A stretch of 64,000 nucleotides of DNA from Pseudomonas sp. Irchel s3h14 (GCF_900187425.1 NZ_FYDJ01000016.1:1-64000); one strand, 5' to 3'; positions 34,791 to 42,803 are shown, counted from the first letter of the stretch. Made by a program: numbers and translations. Notes: a model not told the origin generated them from the sequence alone.

Positions 34791-34793
34791 ACT

Positions 34794-34903
34794 GATCGTT
34801 CCCACGCTCTGCGTGGGAATGCAGCCCGGGACGCTCCGCGTCCCTGCCGAAGCGGACGCGGAGCGTCCATTGAGGCATTCCCACGCAGAGCGTGGGAACG
34901 ATC
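34794..34903. repeat. GATCGTTCCCACGC palindromic element, copy 6
   Basis: Full-length 110-bp copy that starts four bases after the LysR stop codon. Its inner loop carries CTGCCGAAGC between the GGACGC arms. Confidence 0.9.
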
Positions 34904-35024
34904 ACTGCAAAAAAACTGCAGAATCTGAAACCTTGATTTTTGTATACAAAATCACGACATCTATAGAGCAATCACTCACCCGCAATGCTAACGTTGCCGC
35001 CTCACTCAGGTCGGAGGTGCGTGC

Positions 35025-35819
35025 GTGCTGATACTCAAACTGCTGGTCATCCCAGGATTTCTCTTGCTGATTTCCCTGGCCGGTAAACGCTGGGGACCCA
35101 GTGTCGCCGGTTGGCTGTCGGGGTTGCCGGTGGTGGTCGGACCGATTCTGTTTTTTCTCGCCATCGAACAAGGCCAGGTGTTCGCCGCTCAATCGGCGAC
35201 GGCAGCACTGTCCGCAATGTTCGCGATGATTGCCTTTTGCGTGACCTACGCTCAGGTTGCACAACGCGCGAAGTGGCCGTGGGCGCTGGTGATTTCGCTG
35301 TTGGTCTGGGCCACGGCGGCCGTTGTGCTGTCGTTGATTCCGCCGTCCCTGGTGTTCTCGGTGATCGCCGCCGCGACCGCCCTGCTGGCGGCGCCGTATC
35401 TGTTTCCCTCGGTACAGCCGATTGTTTCAGGCCCGGCGCCGAAGTCCGACAAATTGCTGTTGCGCATGATTGCCGGCGCCCTGCTCACCCTCGCGGTCAC
35501 GTTGTTGGCCAGCACCGTTGGCGAACGCTGGAGCGGCCTGCTCGCGGTGTTCCCGGTGCTGGGCAGCGTGATGGCGGTGTTCTCCCAGCAAACCCGCGGA
35601 CCGGCGTTTACCGCCGCGTTGTTGCGGGCCACCGCGACCGGGATGTATTCGTTCGCCGCGTTTTGCCTGGTATTGGCGCTGGCCTTGCCAGGCATGGGTC
35701 TGACCGCGTTTGCCCTGGGCGTCGCGGTGTCAGTGGGTATGCTCGGGGTGACCAAGCGCTTGTTGGCCAAGCCGGCGAGCCCGGTGCCGGATGCAGGACG
35801 TACGGCGATCAAACGCTAA
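35025..35819 (+). CDS. Hypothetical inner-membrane protein
   Basis: A 264-residue, very hydrophobic protein with about eight membrane segments arranged as two similar halves, each containing a GxRWGxxxAGxLxxLPVV/GERWSGLLAVFPVLG-like block (near residues 22-38 and 165-180). This internal duplication suggests a small transporter or channel fold. No family name can be given with confidence. The start is a GTG at 35025 with GGAGG seven bases upstream. It stands alone on the plus strand. Confidence 0.75.
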   Translation: MLILKLLVIPGFLLLISLAGKRWGPSVAGWLSGLPVVVGPILFFLAIEQGQVFAAQSATAALSAMFAMIAFCVTYAQVAQRAKWPWALVISLLVWATAAVVLSLIPPSLVFSVIAAATALLAAPYLFPSVQPIVSGPAPKSDKLLLRMIAGALLTLAVTLLASTVGERWSGLLAVFPVLGSVMAVFSQQTRGPAFTAALLRATATGMYSFAAFCLVLALALPGMGLTAFALGVAVSVGMLGVTKRLLAKPASPVPDAGRTAIKR

Positions 35820-35877
35820 GCTCCTTGATGTCATCGGGCCAGGATGTCGCCCGCTCATCGCGCTGAGCCGATAACAC

Positions 35878-35927
35878 GTTCGATAGTTTCGAACGAGTAA
35901 AGCAAATAGCTCGCACGTCATTCGAAC
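35878..35927. promoter_or_regulatory. Possible operator upstream of the GST gene
   Basis: GTTCG-ATAGTTT-CGAAC (35878-35894) is a perfect inverted repeat, and a third half-site TTCGAAC follows at 35921. The spacing and AT-rich surroundings suggest a regulator site overlapping the promoter of the GST gene at 35985. The regulator is unknown. Confidence 0.35.
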
Positions 35928-35984
35928 AGGTTTACTTCAACATCAGCCTCAGTTCAAAACCAACCACTGACTGAGGCCTACACC

Positions 35985-36659
35985 ATGAAGTTCTTTTTCC
36001 ACCCTTCGCCCAACCCGATGAAAGTCGCCCTGCTGCTTGAAGAACTGCAAACGCCCTACGAATTGATCGGCGTCGACACCTTCAAGGGTGAGCAACACCT
36101 GCCGGCCTTTTTGGCAATCAACCCGAACGCCAAGGTGCCAGCCCTGGTCGATGGCGACGCAACCGTCTTCGACTCCCAGGCAATCCTGCTGCACCTGGCG
36201 CAAAAACATCAGCGCTTCCTGCCGACCTCCGTCGCAGGTCAGGCCGAGCTACTGTCCTGGCTGATGTTCATCGCGACAGGGCTGTCACCATTTTCCGGCC
36301 AGGCGGTGCATTTCCTGCACCACGCGCCGGAAGACCTGCCTTACGCGAAAAACCGCTACCTCAAGGAAGTCGAACGCCACTATCGCGTGCTCGATCAGCG
36401 TCTGGCCGACCATCAGTACCTGGCCGGCGACACCTACAGCATCGCCGACATGGCGCTCTGGGGTTGGGCCAATTACGCGCCGTACATCCTCGGCGAGAAC
36501 GGCTTGGCGGCGTACCCGAACGTCAAGCGCCTGTTCGATGAAATCAGCGCCCGTCCGGCCGCCCAACGTGCCCACTGTATTAAAGAGAAACTGGTGTTGA
36601 AGGCCGAGTTCGACGAAGAAACCCGTCGCAACCTCTTTCCGCAAAACCAGGCGCAGTAA
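35985..36659 (+). CDS. Glutathione S-transferase family protein
   Basis: A 224-residue GST. The thioredoxin-like half has HPSPNPMKVALLLEEL, where SPN replaces the usual catalytic Ser/Cys loop, cis-proline in AKVPALVDG, and FDSQAILLHLAQKH. The helical half contains SIADMALWGWANYAP. It resembles the YfcG/YghU-like bacterial GSTs active in disulfide-bond reduction. A small ABM-domain monooxygenase follows 28 bases later and is probably co-transcribed. Confidence 0.83.
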   Translation: MKFFFHPSPNPMKVALLLEELQTPYELIGVDTFKGEQHLPAFLAINPNAKVPALVDGDATVFDSQAILLHLAQKHQRFLPTSVAGQAELLSWLMFIATGLSPFSGQAVHFLHHAPEDLPYAKNRYLKEVERHYRVLDQRLADHQYLAGDTYSIADMALWGWANYAPYILGENGLAAYPNVKRLFDEISARPAAQRAHCIKEKLVLKAEFDEETRRNLFPQNQAQ

Positions 36660-36687
36660 CCCATTCACAGCATTCGAAGGTGATGAA

Positions 36688-37014
36688 ATGAGTGATCAAG
36701 TCGCGTTTATCGTTTACCTGCCGGCCAAACCGGAACGTTTCGCCGAAATGAAAGAACGGCTGCTGGACGTGGTGCACCAGATGTCGGCCGAGCCGGACTT
36801 CGTCAACACCTGGGTCCACCAACTCCAGGACGACCCGAACACCTTGGTGCTTTACGAAACCTGGAACTGCAGCAAGGACGACTTCATCACGCGTCACCTG
36901 AGCAAGCCGTATCGACAAGCGTATGAACAACTGCTCCCGCAGTTGCTGGTCAGCGAACGTCGCATTGAGTTTCTGGATGTGATCAAGAGCTATCCGGTGC
37001 GACGTGGGGTCTGA
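36688..37014 (+). CDS. Antibiotic-biosynthesis monooxygenase (ABM) domain protein
   Basis: A 108-residue ABM-fold protein (dimeric alpha-beta barrel), like YgiN quinol monooxygenase. It has AFIVYLPAKPERFAEMKERL at the N-terminus, TWVHQLQDDPNTLVLYETW in the middle and FITRHLSKPYRQAY after it. Together with the GST just upstream it may act on quinones or other electrophiles, which is inference. AAGGTG lies at good spacing upstream. Confidence 0.82.
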   Translation: MSDQVAFIVYLPAKPERFAEMKERLLDVVHQMSAEPDFVNTWVHQLQDDPNTLVLYETWNCSKDDFITRHLSKPYRQAYEQLLPQLLVSERRIEFLDVIKSYPVRRGV

Positions 37015-37096
37015 ACGGACCTTCCAGCGTGGCCACGAGCCGCGTGAATGCTGCGAAACAGCGAGGGCGCAAGCGCCCTCGCTACCCGCCTGGCGA

Positions 37097-37465
37097 CTAC
37101 CCAGGCTTGTGGTTGTCCAGTAATCGATTGACCGCTAACTCACCCAACATAATGACCCGTTGTAGCACCAGCATCGTTTGGCGTCGTGGGCCGTCCGTTA
37201 TGTCGGTGAGATCGTTGACCATGGCGCTGGCTGATGCCAACGATTCGCAGGCCTCGACGAGCAACGTTTCGTCATCCACCGCTGCGTCGATGGTGAAAAT
37301 GGCGCTGGGCTTGCGGGGCGGTATCTGCGTTTTCGACGCCCCGGGGTCGAGGTAGAAGCTGAGTGCGCGGTCGGCCGCCTCTGTCATTTTCTTGGGGTCA
37401 AGATCACGAAAGACGTCGTAGGGTACCGGACGGGTATTCGGGGGATTCGGCGTTACTTTGAACAT
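37097..37465 (-). CDS. DUF6124-type Pseudomonas small protein
   Basis: A 122-residue protein of unknown function. The opening MFKVTPNPPNTRPVPYD, the central ADRALSFYL and the C-terminal LLVEACESLASASAMVNDL...RVIMLGELAVNRLLD are characteristic of a family largely limited to Pseudomonas, which I recall as DUF6124 (related to DUF3077). Members are often present in several copies per genome. The C-terminal half is predicted helical and may mediate dimerisation. It is preceded by an exceptionally long hairpin-rich leader (37466-38021) in the same orientation. Confidence 0.7.
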   Translation of the reverse strand: MFKVTPNPPNTRPVPYDVFRDLDPKKMTEAADRALSFYLDPGASKTQIPPRKPSAIFTIDAAVDDETLLVEACESLASASAMVNDLTDITDGPRRQTMLVLQRVIMLGELAVNRLLDNHKPG

Positions 37466-38021
37466 AGATCTGATTTCCAGAGTTGGGGCCGCTACCGCTC
37501 TCGACTAAAAGAGGGTGGCGGCTGTACGCAGGTTAGTCGACCGGTGGAATCAGCAAGCCCGGCGCGCCCAAGGGCGCCCTGCGCACAACCACCATCAAGT
37601 ACAGGCATAGAACGACCTGACTGAATGGCGCTTATGCACCTTACCGATAACCACCGGGCGACTAAACCCGACCACTGATGAGCAGTGGCAGGTAAACGAT
37701 AGAGGCCGGGGTCAAAGCGCACAAGCCAGCGGATTCTGGCGTACGCGTAGGCAACGACGCAAGGCGTTGTAGCCGTTAGGACGTAACAGCGGGTGTCTTT
37801 AAACGCGTCCATTAAACGCATGAAGGCGTTCAAAAAATTGAGGAGGCGTCCGACATTTTTTAGGGGTTGGCTGTCGCAAGCGAGAGGTTTAGTGTGGTGG
37901 CGCCCATCAGGTAGAGAGATGGCGCCACGTGGTACTTGGCAGGGGTGCACTTCATCTTGATACCCACGACAACGAGCCACATACCGATGAGATTGCTAGG
38001 TATTGATCCCGGAGGGGCACT
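37466..38021 (-). other. Long hairpin-rich leader / possible ncRNA upstream of the DUF6124 gene
   Basis: This 556-base gap is rich in perfect short stems: GTGGCGCC/GGCGCCAC plus ATC/GAT (37897-37928), GCCAG/CTGGC (37725-37740), CCACTG/CAGTGG (37672-37688), CGGG/CCCG with a TTTAGTCG loop (37655-37670), GCGCCC/GGGCGC (37564-37577) and TCGACTAA/TTAGTCGA (37501-37540). TTTAGTCG recurs in it. A minus-strand frame of 162 residues (37492-37980, GTG) covers most of it but has no ribosome site and an unnatural Cys/Arg-rich composition. From memory, similar DNA lies ahead of other DUF6124 genes in Pseudomonas. The right-hand 40 bases hold the antitoxin promoter. Confidence 0.45.
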
Positions 38022-38213
38022 ATGAACGCCGAACTTTCCCCCATCGTTTCAGAGTTTAAAACCGAAGAGCTGGCCGCCAGCTACGACCGTTGGTTCCGTG
38101 CCAAAGTGCAGGCGTCGCTCGATGATCCACGCCCGAATATCCCGCACGATCAGGTAATGGCTGATATGCGATCCCTTCTCGAAGCCAAGCGCACTAAGCG
38201 CCATGCTGGTTGA
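38022..38213 (+). CDS. Antitoxin of a RelE/ParE-type toxin-antitoxin module (orphaned)
   Basis: A 63-residue acidic-to-basic protein, MNAELSPIVSEF then TEELAASYDRWFRAKV, LDDPRPNIPHDQVMADMRSL. It matches the small antitoxin (stability determinant) family found ahead of ParE/RelE toxins in Pseudomonas. GGAGGGG lies upstream at good spacing. The toxin start codon overlaps the end of this gene, as in intact modules, but the toxin is broken after a few codons, so this antitoxin has no partner here. It could still neutralise homologous toxins elsewhere. Confidence 0.75.
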   Translation: MNAELSPIVSEFKTEELAASYDRWFRAKVQASLDDPRPNIPHDQVMADMRSLLEAKRTKRHAG

Positions 38214-38310
38214 GTGGCGGCGCCGAAGCACGGGCTGAACTGTGGCACCAGCTCCACCCAACAGTGGTTGGTTGGAGCTGGCCCAGAAGTAGCCATAGGT
38301 AATTGCGCTG
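38203..38310 (+). pseudogene. Truncated, frameshifted RelE/ParE-family toxin remnant
   Basis: The ATG at 38203 overlaps the antitoxin end and reads MLVEWRRRSTG then stop. Removing one base within CGGCGCC (about 38219-38223) restores MLVEWRAEARAELWHQL, the usual start of this toxin family (MLVEWRPEARAEL). After about 15 residues even the restored frame loses resemblance and soon stops, so both a one-base insertion and loss of the body of the gene have occurred. The right boundary is approximate. Confidence 0.65.
38247..38282. repeat. Inverted repeat after the toxin remnant
   Basis: CCAGCTCCA at about 38249 pairs with TGGAGCTGG at about 38282 around a CCCAACAGTGGTTGGT loop. It could be a terminator scar left where the toxin gene was deleted; no T run follows. 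Confidence 0.5.
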
Positions 38311-38413
38311 GCCAAAGGAACGTGACCGTCCGTTAGACTGCGCTGGAATGCGCCGCAACCTCCATGGGATGATCGCCCCCCACCGCGAGACCGACCATCC
38401 CCTGGAGTTCTGA

Positions 38414-39001
38414 ATGTCATTGTTGAGTAAAAAAGCCGCTGTCCTGTTGTTGACGGCGGTTGCCAGTCTGGGAGCGCTGAATGCGCAGGCTGCCAAGGCC
38501 ACTGCCAGCGATACCGCGCCAGCACAGAAAGTCTCGATGCTCGGCGGCAAGTTCACGTTCACCCTGCCTAAAGGCTTCGTCGCCAACCCGTTGCCTGCTG
38601 GCGACGCAGCCACCGGCACCGCCGGGGCAACGGGCACCATGTACACCAATCAGACAACTAAAACCGTGGTGATCGCCGCTGAAAACACCATCCCCGGCGG
38701 CGTCAACGTCAAAGACAACGACGGTCAGTTCCTCGACTCCGTGGCGTCTGACTTCGCCACCCAACAAGCCACCGCGCTGCCGGACTTCACCAAGCTCAGC
38801 GAAAAAAGCCTGACCCAGAAAGGCACCGGACTGGGGCTGCGGCAGATCGACAGCACCGCCACCCAGGGCGGCGGCAAAACCCTCGACACCACAGTGATGG
38901 CCGCGTCCAACACGCGCATGGCGATCGTTCAGGTGATTTCCCGCCTCAGCGACAATGCTGGCCACGAGACGCTGGTCAAACAAATCGTCACCGGCAAGTA
39001 A
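38414..39001 (+). CDS. Exported hypothetical protein (DcrB-like)
   Basis: A 195-residue secreted protein. The signal peptide MSLLSKKAAVLLLTAVASLG... cleaves after NAQA near residue 26. The mature part starts with KVSMLGGKFTFTLPKGFVANPL, continues with alternating strands and TTVMAASNTRMAIVQVISR near the C-terminus. The K-F-x-F-x-L-P-x-G-F opening is typical of DcrB/DUF1795-like periplasmic domains, but identity is uncertain. There is no lipobox cysteine. It converges with the hydrolase at 39005, only three bases apart. Confidence 0.72.
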   Translation: MSLLSKKAAVLLLTAVASLGALNAQAAKATASDTAPAQKVSMLGGKFTFTLPKGFVANPLPAGDAATGTAGATGTMYTNQTTKTVVIAAENTIPGGVNVKDNDGQFLDSVASDFATQQATALPDFTKLSEKSLTQKGTGLGLRQIDSTATQGGGKTLDTTVMAASNTRMAIVQVISRLSDNAGHETLVKQIVTGK

Positions 39002-39004
39002 GCG

Positions 39005-39721
39005 TCAGGGATTGAGACGCTGCAACCAGGCGCTCAAGTCCCGCATTTCGACAGCACTGATGCTGTGACCGACGCCAGGGTAGGCATGAAACTCAGGCTT
39101 GAGTGACAGGCTCTGCAACAGGCTGTCGGCGTCCGTGCCGTCATTGTAGGGAAGGAGTGTGTCCGCGGTGCCATGACCAATGAAAATCGCCAGCTTCTGG
39201 CGTTTTTCATCCGGTTTCAGTCCGGACTTGAGCACCGGCAGAATCCGCCCGCTCAACGCTGCGATCCCGCCCACCGCCTCGGGGTGACGCAGGGCCACCT
39301 CGTAGGACATCATCGCGCCCTGGCTGAAGCCCACCAGGAATACCTTGTTGGGTTCGGTGTGATACTTCTTCGCCGCCTGTGCGACAAAATCCAGCAATAC
39401 GGCGCCGCTGGTCTTCAGATCATCCGTCTCACCGTCGTAGGCGCCATCACCTTTCTGGCGGAACCACTGATAACGGCCCTCCTCTATCACCATCGGTGCC
39501 CGCACCGACAGGTAGTTGTAGGGCGCGGGCAACTCATCCTTGATGTCGAACAAGTCCTCCTCGTTACTGCCGTAACCGTGGAGGAAAATCACCAGGGGCT
39601 GATTGCGCGATTCGGGGCTGGCCTGCTCCAGGTACTTGAGCGGCAGATCGGTTTGCAGCGGAGTTTCAGCGTGGACGGCGGCGGACGCCAAGAGTGTCAG
39701 CAGAGCGAGAAACTTCAACAT
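39005..39721 (-). CDS. Secreted alpha/beta hydrolase (phospholipase/carboxylesterase family)
   Basis: A 238-residue hydrolase with signal peptide MLKFLALLTLLASAAVHA. The fold motifs are LVIFLHGYGSNEEDL (oxyanion region, about 45-60), nucleophile Ser in VGFSQGAMMS near 140, Asp in HGTADTLLP near 192 and His in PGVGHSIS near 222. It belongs to the family of bacterial carboxylesterases similar to acyl-protein thioesterase (Abhydrolase_2). The start at 39721 gives a proper signal peptide; the longer frame reads into a dispersed repeat. Confidence 0.85.
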   Translation of the reverse strand: MLKFLALLTLLASAAVHAETPLQTDLPLKYLEQASPESRNQPLVIFLHGYGSNEEDLFDIKDELPAPYNYLSVRAPMVIEEGRYQWFRQKGDGAYDGETDDLKTSGAVLLDFVAQAAKKYHTEPNKVFLVGFSQGAMMSYEVALRHPEAVGGIAALSGRILPVLKSGLKPDEKRQKLAIFIGHGTADTLLPYNDGTDADSLLQSLSLKPEFHAYPGVGHSISAVEMRDLSAWLQRLNP

Positions 39722-39780
39722 AAACCTTCCTTCACAAGTGCAGGATTCGGGGCAGAGCCTAACACTATGAGAGACAGCTT

Positions 39781-39888
39781 GATCGTTCCCACGCTCTGCG
39801 TGGGAATGCCTCAACGGACGCTCCGCGTTCGGCTTCTGGGACGCGGAGCGTCTCGGGCTGCATTCCCACGCAGAGCGTGGGAACGATC
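39781..39888. repeat. GATCGTTCCCACGC palindromic element, copy 7
   Basis: Full-length 108-bp copy between two minus-strand genes (hydrolase and aspartoacylase-like), with inner arms GGACGCTCCGCGTTC / GACGCGGAGCGTCTC, slightly diverged. Confidence 0.9.
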
Positions 39889-39902
39889 GGTGAAAAAGCC
39901 CC

Positions 39903-41015
39903 TTAGTCGTTAATCAGTTTCCCAACCCGAATCGGCTCGCGCCCCGCGACCTTCGCCTGCCAGGTGCCCGGCTGGGTGTAGCGCCCACGATCGATGGCAA
40001 ACAACACGCCACTGGTCCCGGCGCAAACCGTGGTAACTCGATCATTCAGCGGGTCGACCACTTCAAACAGCGCATCGCCCTTCTCCACCCATTCACCCGA
40101 ATCGCGCAGGAAACTGACGACCCCGTGATGCGGCGCGAACAGGCATTGAGTGCCTTCGAACGGCATGCCTTCGCAGCATTCGCTCGGTGCCGCGGGCCAA
40201 GTGCCTTTGATGAAACCCTGCTCGGCGAGGAAGCCGAGAATCGCCTCGCAATTGGCTTGAGCCTGATCGACTCGTGTATCACCCATGCTGCCCAGCTCCA
40301 GCGTCGTCGCCAGGTTGGCCGGCGGGATCGCGGCCTCAGGGAAAGCCCTGGCCAGGCGCAACCACGGCGTTGAACACGACTCATCAAATGAGCTGCCGCC
40401 GGAGTCTTCACAGAGCAACGCCACCCCAGCCTTCAAACGCGCCGCCAGGGATTGCCACTGCGGCCAGTGTTGCGGCAAGGCATACAGATGAATCGCCGCG
40501 TCGAAATCACAATGCAGGTCGAGGGTGATATCGGCCTCACAGGCGTGGCGCAGAAGCAAACGGTGCATGGCTTCAAGCTGCGAGGTCGATGCCGGCAGGC
40601 CGTCGAGTACCTGTCCCATGGTCTGGCGAATCAGCGCGATGTTGGCAGCCGCGTCACTGCCCAAGCGATCACCAACCAACTCGGCCACCGGTGCGCTGAG
40701 TTCGACGAAGGAGCGGTTGAAGTTCTTGCCGCTGCCCAGCTCGAAGCGACCCATGTGGCTGCCTTGCAGGTGTTGATCGAGGCCGATGGGATTGGCCACC
40801 GGGACCAGTTCGATCACGCCCTGCAACTGACCCTGGGTTTCAAGTTCGGCCAGACGCTTCTTCAGCTCCCACGCCGTGCGCATGCCCGGCAGTTCATCGG
40901 CGTGCAGGCTGGCCTGGATGTAGACCTTGCGAGTGCCCGCGCCATAACGAAACACGCTGAGGGTGCGTTCGGTGCCCAAGTGGCTCCAGGGCAGTGAATG
41001 GTCGATGCGTTGCAT
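39903..41015 (-). CDS. Succinylglutamate desuccinylase/aspartoacylase-family zinc hydrolase
   Basis: A 370-residue M14-like metallohydrolase. Zinc ligands are in IQASLHADELPG (His-x-x-Glu, near residue 38-41) and TLDLHCDFDA (His near 160); ELVPVANPIGLDQ, GKNFNRSF and the Glu in LATTLELGSMG follow. It probably removes an acyl group from an N-acyl amino acid or similar. A relative (PA0891) is embedded in the arginine/ornithine transport operon of P. aeruginosa, and here the neighbour upstream is an amino-acid binding protein, which supports an amino-acid related substrate. The two are separated by a strong terminator, so they are transcribed separately. Confidence 0.83.
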   Translation of the reverse strand: MQRIDHSLPWSHLGTERTLSVFRYGAGTRKVYIQASLHADELPGMRTAWELKKRLAELETQGQLQGVIELVPVANPIGLDQHLQGSHMGRFELGSGKNFNRSFVELSAPVAELVGDRLGSDAAANIALIRQTMGQVLDGLPASTSQLEAMHRLLLRHACEADITLDLHCDFDAAIHLYALPQHWPQWQSLAARLKAGVALLCEDSGGSSFDESCSTPWLRLARAFPEAAIPPANLATTLELGSMGDTRVDQAQANCEAILGFLAEQGFIKGTWPAAPSECCEGMPFEGTQCLFAPHHGVVSFLRDSGEWVEKGDALFEVVDPLNDRVTTVCAGTSGVLFAIDRGRYTQPGTWQAKVAGREPIRVGKLIND

Positions 41016-41062
41016 GGGGTGCTCCTGTGTTCGCGTGCTGCGCAGAATAAATCATCAAGGCA

Positions 41063-41103
41063 TAAAAAAAGTGGCAACCGCGTCAACGGTTGCCACTTTT
41101 TTG
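41063..41103 (-). terminator. Rho-independent terminator of the amino-acid binding protein gene
   Basis: A 10-bp GC stem (GTGGCAACCG with CGGTTGCCAC) extended by A/T pairs, followed by TTTTTTT on the minus strand. It lies 10 bases after the binding-protein stop and also has T-runs on the plus strand. Confidence 0.92.
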
Positions 41104-41113
41104 AACGGCGTGA

Positions 41114-41893
41114 TTACTGGCCGTAAACGTCAAAGTCGAAGTACTTGTCTTGCACTTGCTTGTACTTGCCGTTGGCGCGGATTTCGGTGATGGCGGTGTT
41201 GAATTTCTCTGCCAGGGCGGTATCACCCTTGCGCACAGCGATACCGGCGCCGCCGCCGAAGTACTTGGCGTCTTCGAAGGTCGGGCCTACAAAAGCGAAA
41301 CCTTTACCGGCGTCGGTTTTCAGGAAACCGTCGTCCAGGTTGACCGAGTCGGCCAGCATCGCGTCCAGACGACCGGCGACCATGTCCAGGTTGGCTTCCT
41401 GCTGGGAACCGTAGCGAACCAGATTGATACCGGCCGGCACCAGCACTTCAGTGGCGAAGCGGTCGTGGGTACTGGCACGCAGCACACCGACTTTCTTGCC
41501 TTTGAGTTCGGTCAGCGGGTCCTTGATGTCGGAGCCTGCCTTCATCACGAAGCGCGCCGGGGTGTGGTAGTACTTGATGGTGAAATCGACGTTCTTTTTA
41601 CGATCGTCGGTGATGGTCATAGACGACAGGATCGCGTCGATTTTCTTGACCTTCAGCGCTGGGATCAGGCCGTCGAACTCTTGCTCGACCCAGGTGCACT
41701 TCACTTTCATCTGCTCGCACAGCGCGTCGCCAATGTCCACGTCGAAACCGGTGAGTTTGCCGTCAGGGGTTTTCATCGAGAATGGCGGGTAACCGGCTTC
41801 GATACCGAGGCGGATCGGCTTGGCGTCTTCGGCCACAGCCGTCAGGGACAACATCGACAGTGCCAGGGCACCGAACATCACTAGCTTCTTCAT
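41114..41893 (-). CDS. Periplasmic amino-acid binding protein (Lys/Arg/Orn/His type)
   Basis: A 259-residue ABC solute-binding protein (SBP_bac_3). Signal peptide MKKLVMFGALALSMLSLTAVA, then IRLGIEAGYPPFSMKTPDG, GFDVDIGDALCEQM with an internal Cys pair (CEQMKVKC), DAILSSMTITDDRKK and GVLRASTHDRFATEV. This pattern is that of ArgT/HisJ/AotJ. No permease or ATPase gene is adjacent, so it is an orphan binding protein that must use a transporter encoded elsewhere. A strong terminator follows immediately. Confidence 0.87.
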   Translation of the reverse strand: MKKLVMFGALALSMLSLTAVAEDAKPIRLGIEAGYPPFSMKTPDGKLTGFDVDIGDALCEQMKVKCTWVEQEFDGLIPALKVKKIDAILSSMTITDDRKKNVDFTIKYYHTPARFVMKAGSDIKDPLTELKGKKVGVLRASTHDRFATEVLVPAGINLVRYGSQQEANLDMVAGRLDAMLADSVNLDDGFLKTDAGKGFAFVGPTFEDAKYFGGGAGIAVRKGDTALAEKFNTAITEIRANGKYKQVQDKYFDFDVYGQ

Positions 41894-42128
41894 TTATAAC
41901 TCCTGTGTGCGGAGGCTTTTATTGGCAGCTTTCGGTAGGTGAAGACCGAAGTGGCCGGCAGTCTAGAGCGGCTCACGGAGGGTCAATTGTATTTAAGCGA
42001 CAAATAGTTATAGAAAAGTGGCCGACGGATTCAAGTCCCTTGAAGCGTGCGCCAAGCCGGTGCAAAGACTGTAGGACAAGCCCTTTTTTCAGACAAAACC
42101 TACAAGCAAAAACTACAAGAGAGCCCTT

Positions 42129-42803
42129 ATGCCCACGTTGAACCTGATCCAGCACCACCCCGCCGAAGGTCCCGGCGCCATTGCCACGTGGGCTGCGTCC
42201 CGAGGTTTGACCCTGGACGTGTTTCGCGCCGACCTCGGCCAGTTGCCGCCAGTGAGTGCAGCACCCGTGATTCTGTTGGGCGGGCCTTATGAGTCCAACG
42301 GCGGGCCGGCCTGGCTGGAAGCCGAACGTCAGTGGTTGGCGGGCAGCCTGGATCAAGGCGCGGCGGTGTTTGCGATTTGTCTGGGGGCGCAGTTGCTGGC
42401 GTTGAGTCTGGGCGGGAATGTGCGGCGGATGGATCGTACGGAAACCGGATGGACGCCCGTGACCTTTGTCGATGGCCAGACGTTGCAGGTGCTGGAATGG
42501 CACGAGGACGCCATCGACCTGCCGCAAAACGCGCAGTTGCTGGCCAGCAGTGATCAGTGCGAGCAGCAGATGTATTGCGTCGGGCCGACGCGGGTGGGTT
42601 TGCAGTTTCATCCCGAGTGGACGGCTGAATCGGTGGCCACGCTCAATGAACACTTTGGCGACGAATCACCGCTGCCTCGGGGTCAACAGAACAGCGCCGC
42701 CTACGCAACCGTGTTCGAGTGGTTGCAGGCGACGCTGGATGGTTGGTGGTCAGCGCAGGTCTCGGCCCGATCAGCACTCACAACCGATCACGGCACTCAC
42801 TGA
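42129..42803 (+). CDS. Class I glutamine amidotransferase-like protein
   Basis: A 224-residue GATase of the GMP-synthase/YfeJ-like group. The nucleophile Cys is in AICLGAQLLA near residue 86, catalytic His in LQFHPEWT near 165 with Glu two residues on. ILLGGPYESN near 50 provides the oxyanion hole. Such stand-alone domains include gamma-glutamyl hydrolases; no partner synthase lies nearby. Its last 33 bases overlap the end of the convergent rhodanese gene. Confidence 0.83.
   Translation: MPTLNLIQHHPAEGPGAIATWAASRGLTLDVFRADLGQLPPVSAAPVILLGGPYESNGGPAWLEAERQWLAGSLDQGAAVFAICLGAQLLALSLGGNVRRMDRTETGWTPVTFVDGQTLQVLEWHEDAIDLPQNAQLLASSDQCEQQMYCVGPTRVGLQFHPEWTAESVATLNEHFGDESPLPRGQQNSAAYATVFEWLQATLDGWWSAQVSARSALTTDHGTH

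Noticed and set aside
37492..37980. A 162-residue open frame on the minus strand upstream of the DUF6124 gene
   Set aside because: Starts at GTG without a ribosome site, is rich in Cys/Arg and overlaps many RNA stems; treated as leader rather than protein.
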